NCBI GenBank assembly: GCA_051453625.1
Contig: JBOZIK010000001.1
Location: 36,310,066 to 36,332,896, forward strand
Source: Welwitschia mirabilis
Lineage: Eukaryota; Gnetophyta; Gnetopsida; Welwitschiales
Reading direction: 5' to 3'
Length of the DNA: 22,831 nucleotides
A program made the translations under genes and the position numbers. Below the pieces are notes generated by a model that did no database searches, was not told the origin of the DNA, and was given only the letters and a program-made list of their open reading frames with translations. Positions 19,187-22,831 of the stretch are shown in pieces; within the stretch, counting starts at the first letter, position 1, and each line of letters starts with the position of its first letter.

Positions 19187-19691
19187 CATAGTTGTGAAAT
19201 GTGGATCCAAATTGCCACCCAGGGCGATCTGGGTCTTGATCAAGATAGAAATGCTCCAAATCGGTTTTGAATTGCGATGCCCTCAAGATCGAGATCCAAA
19301 GGCTCTAGATCGCGATATGGGGCGATCAGCAATGTTCTGAAGAAATCTACAAAGTTCCAAAGAGATTTGCAGGGATCTAGAGAGATCCACAAAGATCTAG
19401 AGAGGTTCACTGTTTCTTGAGGTTCAAACCCAACATGCATGGAATATTTTGATCATTTTGATATTCTCAAGTAGGTATAAACTGAACAGTAACTAGAAAG
19501 ACATTTTAAAAATCTCATTTTTTATTTCTATTGGAGATTAAATTAATTTCATTAAGTTTTAAATTTAGCTCAAAGCTTTTTCCATCTTTGTGATGAATAA
19601 TGATCCGCAAAACAGTCCAGAGCAACCCAACAATTTGGAATCTCCAAATCAAAAACACGATCTACAATCCGATCCACATTTCACAGCTATG
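19187..19691. mobile_element. 505-bp non-autonomous DNA transposon, hAT-like, nested in copia B
   Basis: The left end CATAGTTGTGAAATGTGGAT(C) at 19187-19207 and the reverse complement of the right end at 19671-19691 match at 20 of 21 positions. The flanks are ACATAAAA (19179-19186) and ACACAAAA (19692-19699), a 7-of-8 match, as expected for an 8-bp target-site duplication. Eight-base duplications and short inverted repeats starting with CA fit the hAT superfamily. The 505-bp body encodes no transposase. The host copia RNase H frame continues on the far side. The left 205 bases contain ten GATC sites, far above chance. Confidence 0.85.
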
Positions 19692-19699
19692 ACACAAAA

Positions 19700-19800
19700 T
19701 ATAAAATATATTACATTTGAAAGAAAAAACCTCAGAGCAAAGATGTTTAAGACTTTTAACACTGGAATTAATGTTGCTAAGTGGAACTGAGGAGTTCTTA
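19700..19800 (+). pseudogene. Copia element B RNase H C-terminal end, after the hAT insertion
   Basis: Past the insertion the sequence resumes the end of copia RNase H. One frame gives IYYI-stop-KKK, which aligns with the conserved 'YHFIREK' block (the Arg codon is now TGA and Glu is Lys). The next frame gives MFKTFNTGINVAKW, matching the closing 'LKKIHT.EN.AD' block. This shows the transposon went into a copia RNase H and explains the break at 19186. Confidence 0.75.
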
Positions 19801-20036
19801 TGGTAGATTTGTCAAAAAGCTGACAAAAAAACATCCCTCTAAAGTGCAATGCTACCCTTTAGGATGTATTTTATTATAAGAGTTCTAGATCTTCAACTCC
19901 TAAGGACTCAATGTAAGGGTGCCATACAAGATCCAACCAAGATTCTAGCCTATGGAGAAAGCTATGGCCAAGCTGATTATGTCACACATGGTTTTGTACA
20001 AAATTCAAAGGGGCAAAACCAAATTCACAAAGCTCT
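19801..20036. other. Unassigned stretch between copia B and the next element
   Basis: B's 3' LTR should start here, but I see no match to the candidate 5' LTR region beyond a 13-base resemblance at 19849. A small open frame from 19849 runs into the next LTR and has no recognisable domain. Confidence 0.4.
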
Positions 20037-20334
20037 TGTTGGTTCTGAAAGATCCAATAAATGCAGATCAGGCCTAGAACTGGAAGAAATTCCTAGGGAA
20101 CATAGAAGATTATGCCTTCAAAACAACTCATTGCAATTAATTGTAATATATACACAAGCAATAGGGAAAATAAAAGAGAGGCGAAATACTAAGTGATGTT
20201 TATGTGGAAAGTGGCTCAGAATGGACATTGACTAGAGAATAAATAGAAAAAGAGAATTAAAAGAAAGTGAGGAAAATAAGTGCTTTATGGGAAATAACAG
20301 GTGTCAGAAATAATATAACTACTATTTATTTACA
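20037..20334 (-). repeat. 3' LTR of the compact element
   Basis: 298 bases, TGTTGG...TTTACA on the plus strand. It aligns over its whole length with 22098-22407, sharing for example gaaattcctaggga, ttatgccttcaaaa, tactaagtgatgtttatg and tgactagagaataaatagaa. It carries about 16 bases (caggtgtca plus one gaaataa copy) absent from the partner. Confidence 0.9.
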
Positions 20335-20351
20335 ATAAACCACCCCCTTTC
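20335..20351 (-). other. Polypurine tract of the compact element
   Basis: The minus strand reads GAAAGGGGGTGGTTTAT, ending directly at the LTR start TGTAAATAAAT. A G-rich purine run next to one LTR marks that LTR as the 3' one and confirms minus orientation. Confidence 0.75.
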
Positions 20352-22083
20352 TTATGTGAAGGTTGTTGAAGTCTGAACATGAAATTGAGAACACTAAACT
20401 AGACACTAAGCTAAAGAAGAATCAAGCTTCGAACTAACGATGGAAGCACCAAGCCATTGAAATTTGCAACTTCAAGGAAGATTTCCTTTGAGTGATCTTC
20501 CCAGATGAATCTGCACAACTCATCCTTTGCAACTTTTCAAAAAATAAACCCTCCGAGCAGCCTCCACAAGCAATCTGTGTACCTTGCTTGAAAATATTTG
20601 ACACACCCAACACTTCAAATGAAACACACCCAAGAAAGAGAGATACCCTAGAAATCAGAGTAACCCAACAAGGGACAAACTGAAGCAATTACCATAAAAA
20701 ACAATATCATGAAAAGCATGCCATCCCACTTTTCATGACATTGTTTCTAGACAACATTGCATACATAACTGGTTGTAATAAGCTCACAGCCTAGCTTTTG
20801 ACAAATTTACCACCCATGATATAGAAATTTTGAAATACATGAAGAACCATCATGAAAAGAATAAATGCCTCAATGAAAAGTGTAGTTGACAAGACGATTA
20901 CACCATTGAATGCCTTACCCAAGGCAGAATCAAATAATTAATTATATTTCATGGACCAATTAAAAGAAAAAAGAGAAGGAATAGGTAGCAAGGAGCATCA
21001 TAACCAGACTGAAAGTAGACATCAAAGACATAGGTGCTACAAAGAATGGAGCCAAAGCTGGCACGGACATTGGAGACATTTCCTCAAACATTTGGCATGC
21101 ATAACTCCATGGATTTGCAGAAACAGTAGGAATGCAAAAGAATCGGTGTGACGTAGAAATGGCCCATCCGGGATGCAAGCCGTCCAACAAAAACTATTGT
21201 GAGATGTATCAAGAAGGATGATTGAAAACGAACAAATGTGTGTCATCTCCAACCACCTTTGTTAGATAACTCTGAGGAGTGATGCAGGTTTTCCCTTCCT
21301 CTATGAAACGATCCATCTGTCTACCAAAACTCTTAACGGTAATGAATTCTTGCACAAATCCAAAATGTCGATGAAGTTGACATAATTCTTGATGTTTGTG
21401 TCAGTCTCAAAGTCAACTTGTTCTGTTGGACACACAACATTGCCCTTCTAATGGACGAATCATATTTATCAGCAAAGAATTTGAACATCACAAAAATTCT
21501 CTCCTTCAGATCTTCGCTCACCAAAACCACCAATCCCAATCCTCCTTCCGTCAGATCACCAGAGGTAGAGTTTTTGGAACTCTCAACATAGCAAACCTAT
21601 GCAGTTTTCATTTAGATCTGTAAAACACCAATTCCATATTGCCTTTGAGATGCATGACAAAAATAGTCTTTCATTGACAACATGCCCTAATGTGCATCTA
21701 CTGCATGCATTTGATCGTTGCAGTGGATACCTCAGTAACAAGCTTGATAAGGGTGAAACCTAGGATGGCTACAACGTCTTTGGTCACCTTGGGTTACGTG
21801 TCGTTGAAGGAAGTGAACACGCCTATTACGCACCTGTGCACTGTTTGTCAGAGGTGCCTCTGCACGACTGCCCTTGCCTTGCTAAGCAACATTGTCGTGA
21901 TCTGCACAGGTGGGATGCAGATTTGGTTGTCGATGACATGACTGATGTGGTGGATGGTGTTCAATGGAGCATGGCCTCATTGAGAAGCCTTTCAAATATG
22001 TTGAATGCGACCATGATCAAAAAGACAACAAAAGCCATCATTGATCTCTAGGCAATCTATTTTCTCTGAGAAATCCTAGATTT
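20352..22083 (-). other. Interior of the compact element, no gene recognised
   Basis: About 1.7 kb with scattered short open frames on both strands (for example 20951-21252, 21396-21623 and 21690-22051), none with a conserved motif. The 21690-22083 part is noticeably more GC-rich than its surroundings. It may be captured or highly decayed internal sequence; no function can be assigned. Confidence 0.5.
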
Positions 22084-22095
22084 GCTCTGATACCA
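22084..22095 (-). other. Primer-binding site of the compact element
   Basis: The minus strand reads TGGTATCAGAGC, a perfect initiator-Met tRNA primer-binding site, two bases from the LTR edge at 22098, exactly as in copia element A. Confidence 0.95.
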
Positions 22096-22097
22096 TT

Positions 22098-22407
22098 TGT
22101 TGGATCTAAAAGACCCACTGAATGCAAATCGGGCCCAAAACTAGGAGAAATTCCTAGGGAGCATAGAAGTTTATGCCTTCAAAATAGCTCAAAGATTTCA
22201 TTATAATTAATTGTAATGTATACACAAGTAATAGGGAAAATAGAAGAGGGTGAGGATACTAAGTGATGTTTATGGGGAAAGTGATTGAGAATAAACTTTG
22301 ACTAGAGAATAAATAGAAAAAGGATTTAATACGGGAGAGACAATTACAGAGAAAGTCAGGAAAATAAGGGCTTTCTGGGAAATAATATAACTAAAATTTA
22401 TTTTACA
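22098..22407 (-). repeat. 5' LTR of the compact element
   Basis: 310 bases, TGTTGGATC...TTTTACA on the plus strand, abutting the primer-binding site. It is homologous to 20037-20334 with many substitutions and several indels. Confidence 0.9.
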
Positions 22408-22831
22408 ACTTTTATTTCAAGGCTTATTCACTTGTCTTCAAAGAGGTTCCCTACTTGTCTTCCAAGAATAACCGAGGAAGGAGTGGTATAGTTGCTCTTG
22501 ATTTTAAAGACTAACAAAAAGCTCTGAAAAAGCATTGTTGAACCCATAAAGAGGATAGAGAAACTAGTAACCATGATAGCTCAAATCTCATAGGATGCGT
22601 GATAGTGAATCCCATGGCTCACATGGTTGGACTTCAACTAATTCTCATGTTCTTAAAAGTCCCAAAGTAAGATTATGTTATACTTGATTTCTACTATTTT
22701 TCATCAGATTCTACAATATTTCATCTCTATCAACCAAAATTTCGTCATTTTGACTTTGTTGGAAGTGAAGCCAAATCTCTTGATGTTATTTATTCCTTTA
22801 TAGTGTGACTTTATATATTTTTATATAGTCC
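22408..22831. other. Non-coding right flank; nothing recognised
   Basis: No gene, transposon end or RNA is supported. By position it should be upstream intron of the SDIR1-like gene or, if the gene ends here, its 5' flank. Confidence 0.4.

Larger units (their letters stand above)
14931..19800 (+). mobile_element. Ty1/copia element B, nearly full-length internal region, dead
   Basis: Domains appear in strict copia order: gag with zinc knuckle, protease, GAG-pre-integrase, integrase, reverse transcriptase, RNase H. Integrase before reverse transcriptase distinguishes copia from gypsy. Every domain has stops or frameshifts and key catalytic residues are replaced. Its RNase H end is split by a hAT-like insertion at 19187-19691. 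The gag family differs in motif detail from element A, so the two are probably different families. The outer edges are uncertain because no LTR pair was identified. Confidence 0.8.
20037..22407 (-). mobile_element. Compact non-autonomous copia-type LTR element, both LTRs present
   Basis: A 2.37-kb minus-strand element. In element order it has a 5' LTR (22407 to 22098), a perfect copia primer-binding site (22095 to 22084), about 1.7 kb of interior, a polypurine tract (20351 to 20335) and a 3' LTR (20334 to 20037). It is too short for a full copia polyprotein, and I found no gag, integrase or reverse-transcriptase motif in the interior. A short frame, MMAFVVFLIMVAFNIF... (minus strand, from about 22040), starts soon after the primer-binding site but is only 26 residues long. 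Flanking pentamers are GCTCT (20032-20036) and ACTTT (22408-22412), three of five identical with two transitions, so any target duplication has decayed. The LTRs have diverged considerably, so the insertion is old. Confidence 0.85.

Noticed and set aside
19849-19861. Possible start of element B's 3' LTR (tgctaccctttag against tgttaccttttgg at 14931)
   Set aside because: Only about 13 bases resemble each other and the following sequence does not align.
20434-21252. Open frames on both strands inside the compact LTR element
   Set aside because: None shows gag, protease, integrase, reverse transcriptase or host domain signatures; not annotated as genes.
1-22831. CRISPR arrays, bacterial operons, rRNA or tRNA genes
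   Set aside because: No regularly spaced direct repeats with unique spacers, no ribosome-binding-site gene clusters, and no tRNA or rRNA sequences were seen. The initiator-Met tRNA matches are only 12-base retroelement primer sites.

Overview
The window looks like nuclear DNA from a large-genome seed plant. It is AT-rich, has two assembly gaps (100 N and 408 N), and is dominated by old, decayed Ty1/copia-type retroelements. The only host gene I can support is split by introns of at least 7 kb. Introns this long filled with old retroelements suggest a gymnosperm, but that is inference; no taxon-specific marker was found.

Host gene: two coding exons on the minus strand, each 123 bp (12015-12137, then 4823-4945), read through canonical splice sites into the C-terminus of a C3H2C3 RING-H2 E3 ubiquitin ligase. 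All eight zinc ligands are present, and the linker and the Met-Val C-terminus fit the SDIR1 family (abscisic-acid and drought signalling). The intron between the exons is 7,069 bp and splits the RING finger. Earlier exons are not in the window, so 12138 to the right edge (over 10.6 kb) appears to be upstream intron.

Layout: 1-190 is the start of a minus-strand copia element (gag start, primer-binding site, LTR edge) running off the left end. 191-4822 is non-coding, with tandem duplications, a CA microsatellite and a gap with repeated flanks. 4823-12137 is the SDIR1-like 3' gene end; its intron holds a decayed minus-strand LTR element with no recognisable coding (about 7248-11077), whose 5' LTR carries a 210-bp tandem duplication. 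12680-14900 is a plus-strand copia element (A) with 5' LTR, primer-binding site, gag, protease and integrase remains. About 14931-19800 is a second plus-strand copia element (B) with gag, protease, integrase, reverse transcriptase and RNase H remains. Inside B's RNase H region sits a 505-bp hAT-like non-autonomous DNA transposon (19187-19691) with 21-bp terminal inverted repeats and a near-perfect 8-bp target duplication. 20037-22407 is a compact minus-strand copia-type element with both LTRs, polypurine tract and primer-binding site but no recognisable protein.

All transposon reading frames are broken and most catalytic residues are lost, so none of these elements appears autonomous. I found no new biological system. 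The strongest results are the SDIR1-like gene with its very large introns, the nested hAT insertion, and two LTR elements without recognisable genes.
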